From Bifidobacterium sp. 7101 (GTDB lineage: Bacteria; Actinomycetota; Actinomycetes; Actinomycetales; Bifidobacteriaceae), in NCBI RefSeq assembly GCF_000499285.1, contig NZ_AWUN01000002.1, positions 124,001 through 188,000 of the forward strand: a stretch of DNA of 64,000 bases, written 5' to 3'. Within the stretch, counting starts at the first letter, position 1, and every line of letters starts with the position of its first letter. Both the position numbers and the translations under genes were made by a program. Of the stretch, positions 17,433-25,690 are shown one piece after another. The notes under the pieces were generated by a model. It was given only the letters and a program-made list of their open reading frames with translations, ran no database searches and was not told where the DNA came from.

Positions 17433-17723
17433 CTATAGCATCATCACTTGATCAACAGGGATATGGCGCCTCACCCCGTAGTAATGGATCCTTCGGGAAT
17501 ACCTGGCACCCAGGTCGTACATAATCAAGCTGTCTTCCTGAGGATTGATCAACGTCATCAGCCGCTGTTTTAGGAGCTCACGGTCTGCAGGAGTAACCAC
17601 GCATTCAAACACACTATTTTGCACACGCTGCCCAAACTTCATGCACTCATGGCCGACCTGTCGCAACCGCTTCCGCCCAGCCGCCTCACAGGTGTCGACA
17701 TCATAGGCAACAACCACCATCAT
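17433..17723 (-). CDS. cas2: CRISPR-associated endonuclease Cas2
   Basis: A 96-aa Cas2 with the ferredoxin-like start MMVVVAYDVDT, containing the conserved Asp of the first strand. The central VQNSVFECVV and the YDLGARYSRRIHYYGV segment are typical of subtype I-C. It bridges two Cas1 dimers in the spacer-integration complex. It starts 12 bases after the cas1 stop, is the last gene of the cas operon and directly faces the leader. Length and motifs are intact. Confidence 0.96.
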   Translation of the reverse strand: MMVVVAYDVDTCEAAGRKRLRQVGHECMKFGQRVQNSVFECVVTPADRELLKQRLMTLINPQEDSLIMYDLGARYSRRIHYYGVRRHIPVDQVMML

Positions 17724-17735
17724 GATTCTTCCACC

Positions 17736-18767
17736 CTACTTCCAGAACATTGGAGGATAGGCATCCATATCCCCACGTATGTATCTAGCCAGCAATAATG
17801 CCTGCACATAGGGCACCAACCCCCATGGCACTTTCTCCTTAAGAAAGGGGTGCATGATTTGCTCATTTTTGCGCTTCTGCCAGGCTGAAAGCACCTGCTT
17901 CCTCCCCTTGTCGTTAAGGTAAGTTCCTCCGTTCTCTCGAATCTCGAAATCTCCGGCCTTAACCATATGGGTGTTGACCAGGGACAAAGCCAGCCGATCC
18001 GCAAAGACAGGGCGCAATTCCTCAACAAGGTCCAGAGCCAGCGAAGATCTGCCTGGCCTGTCTGTATGTAAGAAACCGACATAAGGATCAAGGCCGACAC
18101 CTTGAAGTGCAGAACGACAATCTCCTGAAAGTAGCACGTAGATAAATGAGAGCAGGGCATTCATCCTATCCATCGGTGGCCTCCGGCTGCGCTGCTCGAA
18201 GTAGAAATCATCCTTATTTGTGAGGATGAGATCATCAAAGGCATAAAAGTAGCACTTCGCGGCCTCCCCCTCCACACCACGAACCGAATCCGCTGTTAGG
18301 CAACCGTCCAATTCCTGCAAGGCTGCCAACAGACGGGCACTCTGCTTTTTGACACGAGGCACATTGATCCGTAAAGCATGGTCTCTGGTAGCACGCTCCA
18401 ACACCTGTCGGGCATTGAATATCTTGCCCATGACGAACGAAGCTGCAATCGAACAGACCTCATTATCATCATCGGCCATGTGATACTGACGGCGTCGCAA
18501 AAGCACATTTCTGTTAGCTTCTCCAAGCATAGACCCGTAGTACTTGCCCTGAGGAGAATAGAAGGCAAATGAGACTCCAAATTCATTGCACTTACCCAGC
18601 AAGGCCGGCGAGGCACCCTTGTAACTGAAGCAAAGAATAGACTCCAAGGCACGTAGAGGAATCCGCCCCATGACGTGGTCCCCCTCATTCACCACGACGT
18701 TCTCCTGCTCCAGGGAAAGGTAGGCATCCTCTGTAGTGACAAACAAGGTGTTCAACATCTGTCTCAA
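17736..18767 (-). CDS. cas1: CRISPR-associated integrase Cas1 (I-C)
   Basis: A 343-aa Cas1, the spacer integrase. The I-C N-terminus LNTLFVTTEDAYLSLEQENV is clear. The all-helical C-terminal half carries MDRMNALLSFIYVLLSGDC and GFLHTDRPGRSSLALDLVEE, which contain the metal-binding His and acidic residues. A TTG start at 18767 gives the MRQMLNTL N-terminus; ATG 18758 is the alternative three codons later. It lies between cas4 (59-base gap) and cas2 (12-base gap). No frameshift is seen, so adaptation looks intact. Confidence 0.96.
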   Translation of the reverse strand: MRQMLNTLFVTTEDAYLSLEQENVVVNEGDHVMGRIPLRALESILCFSYKGASPALLGKCNEFGVSFAFYSPQGKYYGSMLGEANRNVLLRRRQYHMADDDNEVCSIAASFVMGKIFNARQVLERATRDHALRINVPRVKKQSARLLAALQELDGCLTADSVRGVEGEAAKCYFYAFDDLILTNKDDFYFEQRSRRPPMDRMNALLSFIYVLLSGDCRSALQGVGLDPYVGFLHTDRPGRSSLALDLVEELRPVFADRLALSLVNTHMVKAGDFEIRENGGTYLNDKGRKQVLSAWQKRKNEQIMHPFLKEKVPWGLVPYVQALLLARYIRGDMDAYPPMFWK

Positions 18768-18826
18768 TGGATCATCGCTTCCCTCTGGTGTTTTCCCTCA
18801 ATAGACTCTCATTGCTCAAATTACCC

Positions 18827-19546
18827 CTACAATTCTTTCAAGGTCTTTCGAATGTAGTCAGCAGCGGAAGACTTATGCACAAGTTCGGGCAGGCAGATAT
18901 CCTTCAATGAGCATGACCGGCATCCTGTCTTTGGCTTCACCTTTGGAGTACGGCCTCGCCGATAAAGGTCCCGCATCTGCGCCAGATCATCGACTACCTG
19001 AGCGCGAAGATCATCGTTGAGTTCGACCACTTCACGGCGCTTGGTCCGCTGGTAGAACAAGGCCCCCTGGCTGATGCTGCAGGAGAGCATTTCTTCCAGA
19101 CACATGGCTTCGCCGCACAATTGCAAACGGTCAGCATTATTGACTTTGCTGGAACCATGCTTGTACTCAATAGGATAGGGTGTCCACCGTCCTCTTCTGC
19201 CTGTCAATGCAACTCCATCCTGAGCTGCATGAAATTCAACGATGTCACAATCGCCGACCACTCCCAGCCTTCGGGAGAATACACGCAGGTCGCGCAGTAT
19301 CAAGGTGTCGCCACGTTTTTCTGAAGCATGGTAGTCGTGAGCACGCCGATGTTCGAAGTCTCCTGCATATGTTCTGGTGTTGTCATGCCATTGCTCCTCT
19401 ATGTGGATCAATGCCCATTGGCGCTTGCAGAATTCGAAATGCTGAATGCCAGACAGGGCCAGCCATTCATCCTCAGGATATTCGGCCGGCCCTGTGGCCA
19501 TGGACAAGTCCATGGAATTATCACTCATTGCAGCAGACTCAGCCAT
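18827..19546 (-). CDS. cas4: CRISPR-associated Cas4 exonuclease
   Basis: A 239-aa RecB-family nuclease that trims prespacers and selects the PAM. The iron-sulfur cysteines are visible: one in HFEFCKRQWALIHIEEQW and three near the end in TGCRSCSLKDICLPEL. Nuclease motifs include GDCDIVEFH (Asp) and PIEYKHGSSK (Glu, Lys), followed by LQLCGEAMCLEEM. A 20-residue N-terminal extension precedes the conserved core, so an internal start is possible. The start overlaps the cas7c stop by eight bases. Confidence 0.95.
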   Translation of the reverse strand: MAESAAMSDNSMDLSMATGPAEYPEDEWLALSGIQHFEFCKRQWALIHIEEQWHDNTRTYAGDFEHRRAHDYHASEKRGDTLILRDLRVFSRRLGVVGDCDIVEFHAAQDGVALTGRRGRWTPYPIEYKHGSSKVNNADRLQLCGEAMCLEEMLSCSISQGALFYQRTKRREVVELNDDLRAQVVDDLAQMRDLYRRGRTPKVKPKTGCRSCSLKDICLPELVHKSSAADYIRKTLKEL

Positions 19547-20471
19547 CCACCATTTCAGTCAGTTCGACCGACTGCGGAATAGCTGAAGTATCGACCGTCA
19601 CATCGTAATCCGAGAAGCTGCGCGGGGTCTCAACCTCAGGCTTATGAGCCACATGAATGCTATCGAACAGCTTGTAGGAGGGAGCATCGCCAAGATCGTT
19701 GCTGTGCTTGAAGACGTAGAGTTTGCGAACGGCCATCTTGCCCCTAGCTGCAGAATGATCGAACTCGAACATGTTGAGAATGGCCTGCCAAAGCATAGCC
19801 AGGTCCTCCTCGCTAAATCCGGTGGTCTTTTGTGCAAGCTTGGCATTCACATAGCCATCAGCGCGGTATAGACCGTAAGGAACAATGGACTTGTTGCCCA
19901 TCTCGTTATTCTTGTTCTCTTGGTCTTTTTCCGTAGTAATGGCCACTCTGGTTATGGTGACAGACTGCGGGAAAATCGGATCGATGGACCTCGAGAATCC
20001 AAGTTGCACAGGGCCGCGCACCTGGCCACAGGCCAACCCGCCCTTGACGAAGGTGGTCATCACCGCGCCAAAGGTCCTGATATCGAAGAAATTGGAGCAC
20101 ATGTAATCGAGGATTAATCTATCCAGCTCGCCGTTTTCCTTCTTGGCCTTCTTTAAAGCCTTCCCGATACTGTCCACATCGGGATCCCCATTGACGCCAA
20201 CCGCTTTCAGCGCCTCAGCATCAAGACGGTTCAGCGGAACCTGCTGCTTGATATAGATACGCCAGGGCGCCTTATCCCCATTAATCAGCTGCACATAGTT
20301 ACGTATCTTCCTCTTCAGGCAAACATCGGTAACAATTCCAATTCCGGTCTCACTATCGGTTCGTGGCATATTGCCTGATTCCGGATCTCCGTTGGGATTG
20401 CCATTCTCAACATCGTAAAGAATGGAGAAATCGTACCTATTTTGGATAGCCTTGGCTGTTTGCTCACTCAT
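19539..20471 (-). CDS. cas7c: Cascade backbone protein Cas7c (Csd2)
   Basis: A 310-aa Cas7 of subtype I-C that polymerises along the crRNA guide. The family start RYDFSILYDVENGNPNGDPE and NMPRTDSETGIGIVTDVCLK are clear. Later motifs include FFDIRTFGAVMTTF, GQVRGPVQLGFSRSIDPIFP and FDHSAARGKMAVRKLYVFKH. ATG 20471 has GGAG six bases upstream; a TTG two codons earlier is also open. Start and stop overlap cas8c and cas4, so the Cascade subunits are translationally coupled. It appears intact. Confidence 0.97.
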   Translation of the reverse strand: MSEQTAKAIQNRYDFSILYDVENGNPNGDPESGNMPRTDSETGIGIVTDVCLKRKIRNYVQLINGDKAPWRIYIKQQVPLNRLDAEALKAVGVNGDPDVDSIGKALKKAKKENGELDRLILDYMCSNFFDIRTFGAVMTTFVKGGLACGQVRGPVQLGFSRSIDPIFPQSVTITRVAITTEKDQENKNNEMGNKSIVPYGLYRADGYVNAKLAQKTTGFSEEDLAMLWQAILNMFEFDHSAARGKMAVRKLYVFKHSNDLGDAPSYKLFDSIHVAHKPEVETPRSFSDYDVTVDTSAIPQSVELTEMVDG

Positions 20472-22257
20472 TTGCAACTCCTTCTTCCTTGTTGGTTTCC
20501 TTATTGTCGTCCTTGTTTTTGCCCTTGTAGCGCTCCTGAGTCTCGAAATAGTATCCGAGCTGGAAAGCCCCTTGTTCAGGCAGCGATAACCTCGTTGGGA
20601 AGTTCTCGCCGATTCTGGTCATCAGATCTGCGATACGCTTGGTATAGTAAATCTGCGTTCCAGTTGATAGTTTTCGTAGGTGCTTTTTCGCCAAATCACC
20701 CAAGTGCGGGAAAACCACGGCTGGCATGGTCGATGCGTTAGTAAAGAAGCGGTCACCAATCGTGGTATTGATACCGGGATTCGCAGCATGTTGTATGTCC
20801 TCATATAGGGCGAACAGTCGTCCTAGGACATAGGGCACATTAGTGCTTTCTTTGTTGATGGACACTTGCAATACCTCCTTAGGGCATTGGTTGTTTGGGT
20901 GACGAAGAAAATACGCTTTGATGATTGCAGCCTTGGCGCGGGGCACGTCATGCTCAACGCCTATGCGGTTCTCAACAGCAGTCAGGAGCGACGTAGGATA
21001 GGGCGCACCTGTAAGAATGGCCTTAAAAAGGTCGGAAACTGTATGGGGGGAAGCTGGGATCCTCTTTTTCCCACCATTGGCGGGCGGTACAGTTTGCGCA
21101 AGCAGCATCCACACAGGTAGGTCACGACGCTTGTCAAATTTCGGGCGTTCGATATCCAGATCTTCATAATGCCGACGTACATGCTCCATGTAACTGCCAT
21201 AGGTGTCCTTCAAGAAGAAGGACACCGAAAGTCTGGCGGCGTTGGGGGCAAGTCCAAGGATGTAGAAATGCTCATCCGGATTAAGCCTGACACCATTGAA
21301 ATCAACTGGGTTTCCTTTAGACAAGGCCGTGACAGTGGCTATCAGATCCTGTTGATCAACCCCTACGGCGCCTTCAATACACATGTTCATCTCGGCTGAG
21401 TACTCAGCCTGTCCTGATTCTGCCCAGGAGACAATCGTCAAGGAACCATCATTGATAGTTCTTGTGTACTGATCGTCCTTCAACACAGTATTTAAGGCTG
21501 TGGTGTAAGCGAAAGCTTCACGCTTGCTCATAGGAGCATTTTGGTCCTGCTTTTTGTTGTAGGAAAGATACGCTGGAGCATTGAAAGACACCAGTGCGGA
21601 TCCGCTGGATTGTGCGTTGCGGACGCCTCTGATATTTGGATGAGTAAGAGCGGGAACGACGGCTTGGCCTGAAACAACACTTTGCATGGTTTCAGAACCA
21701 GCGGCCGGATCATCACCGTCCTCGTCACCCGAAGAGAACCATGAATCCCAGTATCTTTGCATGGTTGGGTTTTCAGATAAAGGTAAGCCGCTGCGGCAGA
21801 GGACGAAATTACCGGTCAAGGCCTTCTTCCAGTCCCCTTCGCCTAATTTCTCCTCGACAACTGCCGCTTGAGGCGTCCGGGAAAAGAAAGCGAGCACTGC
21901 ACGGGCTTCAGCATCTTCGGCATTTGCAAGCACTTGCCGATGCAATTTAGCAGCAGCTGCAAAGCGCTTGGCCGCCTTGTCTGTTGCACCGTTGGCATCT
22001 GCACCTAGCAGGTAAGAGGAGTTGTCGCAGAGGAAATTGGCCTGAATTTTCACCGTTCGTAATGCATGTGCCGGAACAGGCATCATACGTCTGAACTGCT
22101 TGTTCTTTGTCAATGTCCCAAACGGAATGACATGGGTTATGGCCCCGTCATCCGCTATGTCCAGTCCCCACGGAACATTTTCAACGCTGTATCCATACCG
22201 CGGTGCCTGACCAGCCTCCACCAGCCGGTCGTAAAGTCTGACTAGTTCGCCAATCAT
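20464..22257 (-). CDS. cas8c: Cascade large subunit Cas8c (Csd1)
   Basis: A 597-aa Cas8c/Csd1, the subunit that recognises the PAM. In I-C it also yields the small Cas11c subunit from an internal start within the C-terminal part of this gene. The N-terminus (LVRLYDRLVEAGQAPRYGYS) and motifs such as AYLSYNKKQDQNAPMSKREAF, written here in part, and FFLKDTYGSYMEHVRRHYED fit the family. The C-terminal region ends with a Lys/Glu/Asn-rich tail (KGKNKDDNKETNKEEG). ATG 22257 overlaps the cas5c stop by four bases. I did not identify the internal Cas11c start with certainty. Confidence 0.95.
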   Translation of the reverse strand: MIGELVRLYDRLVEAGQAPRYGYSVENVPWGLDIADDGAITHVIPFGTLTKNKQFRRMMPVPAHALRTVKIQANFLCDNSSYLLGADANGATDKAAKRFAAAAKLHRQVLANAEDAEARAVLAFFSRTPQAAVVEEKLGEGDWKKALTGNFVLCRSGLPLSENPTMQRYWDSWFSSGDEDGDDPAAGSETMQSVVSGQAVVPALTHPNIRGVRNAQSSGSALVSFNAPAYLSYNKKQDQNAPMSKREAFAYTTALNTVLKDDQYTRTINDGSLTIVSWAESGQAEYSAEMNMCIEGAVGVDQQDLIATVTALSKGNPVDFNGVRLNPDEHFYILGLAPNAARLSVSFFLKDTYGSYMEHVRRHYEDLDIERPKFDKRRDLPVWMLLAQTVPPANGGKKRIPASPHTVSDLFKAILTGAPYPTSLLTAVENRIGVEHDVPRAKAAIIKAYFLRHPNNQCPKEVLQVSINKESTNVPYVLGRLFALYEDIQHAANPGINTTIGDRFFTNASTMPAVVFPHLGDLAKKHLRKLSTGTQIYYTKRIADLMTRIGENFPTRLSLPEQGAFQLGYYFETQERYKGKNKDDNKETNKEEGVANE

Positions 22258-22910
22258 GAGCTCACCCTCGGATCAGTTGCATCCAGCACGCCGTTAATCA
22301 ATTCAGCTCTGAAAAACATAGGTTGCGGGTCCGCAGGGTCTCGATAGTCCATGTCGTATAACATGTACCCCAGATCCCGATGACCATTTTCGAATCCCTT
22401 GGGCTGACCCTTATCGACATCCCAAAGCCGAAAATCGACAGGGAACTCCCGTGTTCCGAAATAAGGGTGGTGATAGTACTGCCCGTTCTGAGCTCGTCTA
22501 TTGAACATGCTGATGAACTTAGCCGGCGTATCCCCTGCAGCAGCTTTGCTATTCATTTCAAAGTGTGCCTCAATCACATAGTGAACATCCCGCAGAATGG
22601 TGGAGGCACGCTGCTGAATGTCTGAGGAAGCATAGATCGCGCTGTCTTTGGACGGATCATTGATCATCGACCGGATAGTATCGGCCGATATCACGCTGCT
22701 GACCTCATTGCGACGAACACTGGTGAATCTGATGGGATTCATAACCACGATCCTGTCAATCCGCCAGACCATGCCCGGATGCCAGAACACCGCCTCCAAA
22801 ATTCCCCGTGCCGCCGACGGCGTCATCACGTCGTACGAGACCCTCTCTACTTTCATTTCCGGTCTGGTGAAGAGGGCGTACGGACCCCAGACCTCAAGTT
22901 GTACTGTCAT
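22254..22910 (-). CDS. cas5c: Cascade subunit and crRNA-processing nuclease Cas5c (Cas5d)
   Basis: A 218-aa Cas5 of subtype I-C. In this subtype Cas5 replaces Cas6: it cuts the repeat hairpin and stays on the 5' handle (about 11 nt). The family start VQLEVWGPYALFTRPEMKVE and the SYDVMTPSAARGILEAVFWH motif with its conserved Tyr are clear, as is RDLGYMLYDMDYRDPADPQP near the end. It lies 45 bases after cas3 and overlaps cas8c by four bases. As the only processing enzyme here, it would also have to recognise the shorter stem of the crRNA-like gene at 25602-25690. Confidence 0.96.
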   Translation of the reverse strand: MTVQLEVWGPYALFTRPEMKVERVSYDVMTPSAARGILEAVFWHPGMVWRIDRIVVMNPIRFTSVRRNEVSSVISADTIRSMINDPSKDSAIYASSDIQQRASTILRDVHYVIEAHFEMNSKAAAGDTPAKFISMFNRRAQNGQYYHHPYFGTREFPVDFRLWDVDKGQPKGFENGHRDLGYMLYDMDYRDPADPQPMFFRAELINGVLDATDPRVSS

Positions 22911-22955
22911 TGGTCTCCTTTCCTGTTGCCGGTATTACTAATTACGATTCAGCCA

Positions 22956-25100
22956 TCAATACAGCAGACCGTTTTGAGGCAACTGATCTTCATCGACCTG
23001 CAGACCTGTAGCACTGTCGTACATGCCCATGTCCAGCAGAACAAATGCATCGTCATCCGACCTGGCACCGTGCTCAGCCAAAGCGGATATCTTCCCAGCC
23101 TCTTTGAGTCTGTCCAGCTGTCTAGGCCAGACATTGACCGCGTACCGGCCCAATCTGCGGAACAGCCCTCGCGTATAGCAACGAGGATCAGTCAGCTGGG
23201 CACACAGGGCGCTCGCTTCTTCATTGACCGGTATATAGACGGGAACAGTTGGCGTATCAATCAGCTTGAAAAGCTCAGCAATCTGAGCGAACGGCATACG
23301 GCATCCTGATATTCCACGCTCATGAGCCTTAAGAATCTGACGCTGATCGAGACTCTCGTCCCCTCGCATTCCAAAGAGCCTGGTGAAATATTCATGAATC
23401 GCTTTTGAAGATGCCAGGTCAGCATTGCCTTCCCGTACCAACTCGAAAGCCAGCATATTCTGTTTCAAAAACGAAACCTGGCCCTCATCAGTCGAAAAAA
23501 CATGAACCAACGAGGCATCCGCTTCACGTCGACCTTCTCTATTGCAACGGCCTGCTGTCTGAAGAATCGAATCAAGACCGGTCTGTTCCCTATATGCCTC
23601 AGGAAAATCGACATCCACTCCTGCCTCTATCAGAGACGTGGATACGACCCTGCAAGATTCTCCCTGGGCGAGGCGATCCCGTATCTGCTTCAGCAACCGT
23701 TCCCTGTCATAGGCACATTGCAGTGTAGTCAGGCAGAAAGTGCCGTCTTCAAAGCCATGCTTTCGCACCATTCCGGAGATGTACTGCGCCTCCTTACGTG
23801 TGTTGACCACGCACAGAACCTGATTATGGCCTTCTACTGCTTCAGCCATCTCATCCATGTTCTTATGACCGTCATCGACGATTCGGTTGCGCCTGAATTC
23901 CGAGCGCTCCTTTTCACTCAATGGTGCAATTTCAGGGATGGTCAGATTTGGGCATTGAAGAGCCTGAGCAAACAATTCCTGCAAGGCCGGCTGTGTTGCT
24001 GTGCACAGCACCGCGGTGACGTGATAGTTGGCAACCAGTTCAGCTATGGCCTGTACACATGGTTTCAGCTGAGGCAAGGGCAAGGTCTGGGCCTCATCGA
24101 AGATCACAACAGAGTTAGCTATGTTATGAATCTTCCTGAGTTTAGAGGCCTTGTTGGCGAACAGGCTTTCGAAAAACTGCACAGCAGTGGTTACGATAAC
24201 CGGCATATTCCAGTTTTCGGCCGCAAAACTGCGATGCAAATCGTTTGCTGTAAGCTCGTCTTCCTCTTTTAATTGAAAAGCAGCATCTGCATAGTGTGGT
24301 AGAACCGCATCTGGCCCAAGGAGGGTTTCGAATTCCTTTACCGTCTGGTCGATGATTGACGTGTAGGGCACGACGTAAATAACCCTATCCATATGATGCG
24401 TTTTGGCGTGTTCTAGCGCGAACGTAAGCGAGGAATCAGTCTTGCCGCCGCCTGTGGGAGCGGTCAGCGTGTATAGACCTGGTTTCCATTCAGGATCGGC
24501 TCCGTGAGTAAGGCAGTCACGCAATATGGCATTGCGTTTTTCATTCAATGACGTACTTGCCTTTGCCGACAGGAAGGACTCAGCCCTGCGCTCCATGATT
24601 TCAGCAAGCGCCTTGATTCTGATCGACTGATGGTCACGCAGCTGCCCAGCCAGCGCTTTGCTTATTTCGCGTAATTCCTGTGGAGGCGGCATAATAGAAC
24701 TGGACAGACGATCAGGACCGAGATCCTGAAGCAGCTGCTCGAGAAATGGCGATTCATCGCGCTCTACTTTGCCATTGACAAAGAACTCAGCATCCAGCCG
24801 ATCCGCATCCACTAGCGCTGATTCGTGCATACGGATACGCATCATGTCCGAGAAATGTGAGCCCAAAGAAGCAAGCGGCTTGACTTCGGGAAGAGTGATC
24901 TCATCCTTCCAATGCGATGCATCAGGGTTGGGACGCTTCATTCTGCCGACCAAGGTGCTTGAATTCTCGGTATCAATACGATTGCCAAAATCCGGCAACC
25001 CAGCATGATGCCCTGCAATGGCAAATGTGGCTTCTTGAAGATGGAGCTTATAGGCTACTTTCATCCCGTATGAAGAGTGATTGACACTACTGCTCATCAT
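22956..25100 (-). CDS. cas3: Cas3 helicase part, with the C-terminal half of the HD domain
   Basis: This 714-aa frame carries the second half of the HD nuclease (NHSSYGMKVAYK, AIAGHHAGLPDFG) and the full superfamily 2 helicase. Walker A is in LTAPTGGGKTDSS and motif II is VIFDEAQTLP. Motif VI is recognisable in QTAGRCNREGR. The metal-binding HD pair itself (LLHDIGKYS) lies in the preceding frame. The two frames join naturally if one T is skipped at the TAG stop near 25087, giving ...DEQ-SVNHSSYG. The second frame also has its own ATGATG with GGGAGG upstream at 25100, so coupled re-initiation is possible. Otherwise Cas3 is inactivated by a one-base insertion. Confidence 0.92.
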   Translation of the reverse strand: MMSSSVNHSSYGMKVAYKLHLQEATFAIAGHHAGLPDFGNRIDTENSSTLVGRMKRPNPDASHWKDEITLPEVKPLASLGSHFSDMMRIRMHESALVDADRLDAEFFVNGKVERDESPFLEQLLQDLGPDRLSSSIMPPPQELREISKALAGQLRDHQSIRIKALAEIMERRAESFLSAKASTSLNEKRNAILRDCLTHGADPEWKPGLYTLTAPTGGGKTDSSLTFALEHAKTHHMDRVIYVVPYTSIIDQTVKEFETLLGPDAVLPHYADAAFQLKEEDELTANDLHRSFAAENWNMPVIVTTAVQFFESLFANKASKLRKIHNIANSVVIFDEAQTLPLPQLKPCVQAIAELVANYHVTAVLCTATQPALQELFAQALQCPNLTIPEIAPLSEKERSEFRRNRIVDDGHKNMDEMAEAVEGHNQVLCVVNTRKEAQYISGMVRKHGFEDGTFCLTTLQCAYDRERLLKQIRDRLAQGESCRVVSTSLIEAGVDVDFPEAYREQTGLDSILQTAGRCNREGRREADASLVHVFSTDEGQVSFLKQNMLAFELVREGNADLASSKAIHEYFTRLFGMRGDESLDQRQILKAHERGISGCRMPFAQIAELFKLIDTPTVPVYIPVNEEASALCAQLTDPRCYTRGLFRRLGRYAVNVWPRQLDRLKEAGKISALAEHGARSDDDAFVLLDMGMYDSATGLQVDEDQLPQNGLLY

Positions 25101-25335
25101 AGGCCTCCCTGATCATCCTCTGGAATTCCTCCGAATACTTGCCTATGTCGTGAAGAAGGCCTGTATCCAGACCCATATCAGCCTGATCTTGGTCATACAG
25201 ATAACCAGCCAGCCTGCCGGCGAAGGCTGCATCAAGACATCCAGTCATCACCAGATGCTGCACGCAGACCTCGAAACCATGATCTTTCGAAGTGCGGGCC
25301 AGATACTCGTCTATCTCATCGCCTTCGGTCGTCAT
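25087..25335 (-). CDS. cas3: Cas3 HD-domain N-terminal fragment
   Basis: This 82-aa frame is the start of Cas3 (DEYLARTSKDHGFEVCVQHL, then GLLHDIGKYSEEFQRM), with the HD motif of the nuclease. It ends at TAG 25087, 14 bases inside the next frame, where the rest of the HD domain begins. Full-length I-C Cas3 has these parts in one chain of about 800 aa; the summed length here is about 795. The ATG at 25335 overlaps the stop of a 41-codon upstream ORF as ATGA. Whether the split is a mutation, a sequence error or a real two-protein arrangement cannot be told from this window. Confidence 0.85.
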   Translation of the reverse strand: MTTEGDEIDEYLARTSKDHGFEVCVQHLVMTGCLDAAFAGRLAGYLYDQDQADMGLDTGLLHDIGKYSEEFQRMIREAYDEQ

Positions 25336-25457
25336 GCGATCATCTCTTCCTGACTTCGGTCACTGTTGAGCGGTTGCGTTGTATTGACCTGAATCCAAGG
25401 CGTCAATCGCCATACACAGACCGGCTTCCCGCATATAAACACAGAATCATCAACCAT
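25332..25457 (-). CDS. 41-aa leader ORF coupled to cas3
   Basis: An ORF of 41 codons begins at ATG 25457 with AAGGAG placed eight bases upstream, the best ribosome site of the operon. It starts MVDDSVFICGKPVCVWRLTP and ends QEEMIA, with its TGA overlapping the cas3 ATG as ATGA. It is the first ORF after the predicted cas promoter (about 40 nt of leader). I recognise no family. It may be a small regulatory protein or simply a translation-coupling leader. Two Cys and the lack of a membrane segment are the only features seen. Confidence 0.5.
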   Translation of the reverse strand: MVDDSVFICGKPVCVWRLTPWIQVNTTQPLNSDRSQEEMIA

Positions 25458-25504
25458 CGCCCCATCTCCTTCGTATAGGCGATTAACTCATGTACTAAAG
25501 TAAA

Positions 25505-25531
25505 AATATATCTATACTTCCAGAAAGTCAA
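25505..25531 (-). promoter_or_regulatory. cas operon promoter
   Basis: On the minus strand TTGACT (25531-25526) is followed by TATTTT at 17-bp spacing (25508-25503) or TATATT at 15 bp (25510-25505), in AT-rich DNA. Transcription would start near 25497, about 40 nt before the 41-codon ORF. Confidence 0.65.
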
Positions 25532-25532
25532 C

Positions 25533-25551
25533 TTCGGTTAAGTTGTAATTA
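25533..25551 (+). promoter_or_regulatory. predicted Cascade target site at the cas promoter
   Basis: The plus strand carries the I-C PAM TTC (25533-25535) followed by GGTTAAGTTGTAATTA. The guide of the crRNA-like gene at 25602-25690 reads GGTTATGTTGTTATTT. The first 15 positions match except 6 and 12. The PAM lies one base from the -35 box, so a bound Cascade would cover the promoter edge. The match ends after position 15, too short for efficient interference, as expected for repression without cleavage. Confidence 0.75.
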
Positions 25552-25601
25552 AGAAAATTACGAAGTTTTATTAATCAAAAGCGAGAAAAAGGCCCTCGCT
25601 C

Positions 25602-25642
25602 AAAAAAACAAGAGGCTCATCGAACATAGCCGATGAGCCCTC
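25602..25642 (-). terminator. terminator of the crRNA-like gene
   Basis: The minus-strand stem GAGGGCTCATCG / CGATGAGCCTC (one bulged base, 8-nt loop, 25612-25642) is followed by TTGTTTTTTT. It ends the crRNA-like transcript and isolates the cas promoter from upstream reading. The hairpin may stand in for the 3' repeat stem of a normal crRNA. Confidence 0.85.
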
Positions 25643-25690
25643 TATACAGAAATAACAACATAACCGTTTCAACCCACGCCTCACGGCGAC
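25602..25690 (-). ncRNA. creR: CreR-like crRNA-type regulatory RNA gene
   Basis: Read on the minus strand, the gene starts with a degenerate repeat (25690-25666). It begins GTCGC, keeps a 4-bp stem CGCC-GTGA-GGCG instead of the array's 7-bp stem, and ends TGGGTTGAAAC, close to the array's TGGATTGAAAT handle. A guide of 23 nt follows (25665-25643, starting GGTTATGTTGTTATTT), then a terminator hairpin and TTTTTTT. Array spacers are 33-37 nt, so this is a dedicated mini-crRNA. It points the same way as the cas operon and lies about 70 bases upstream of the cas promoter. The guide targets that promoter (see 25533-25551). Such RNAs (CreR) are known to repress cas genes through Cascade; the assignment here is inference from architecture and match. 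No clear promoter for it was found. Confidence 0.75.
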
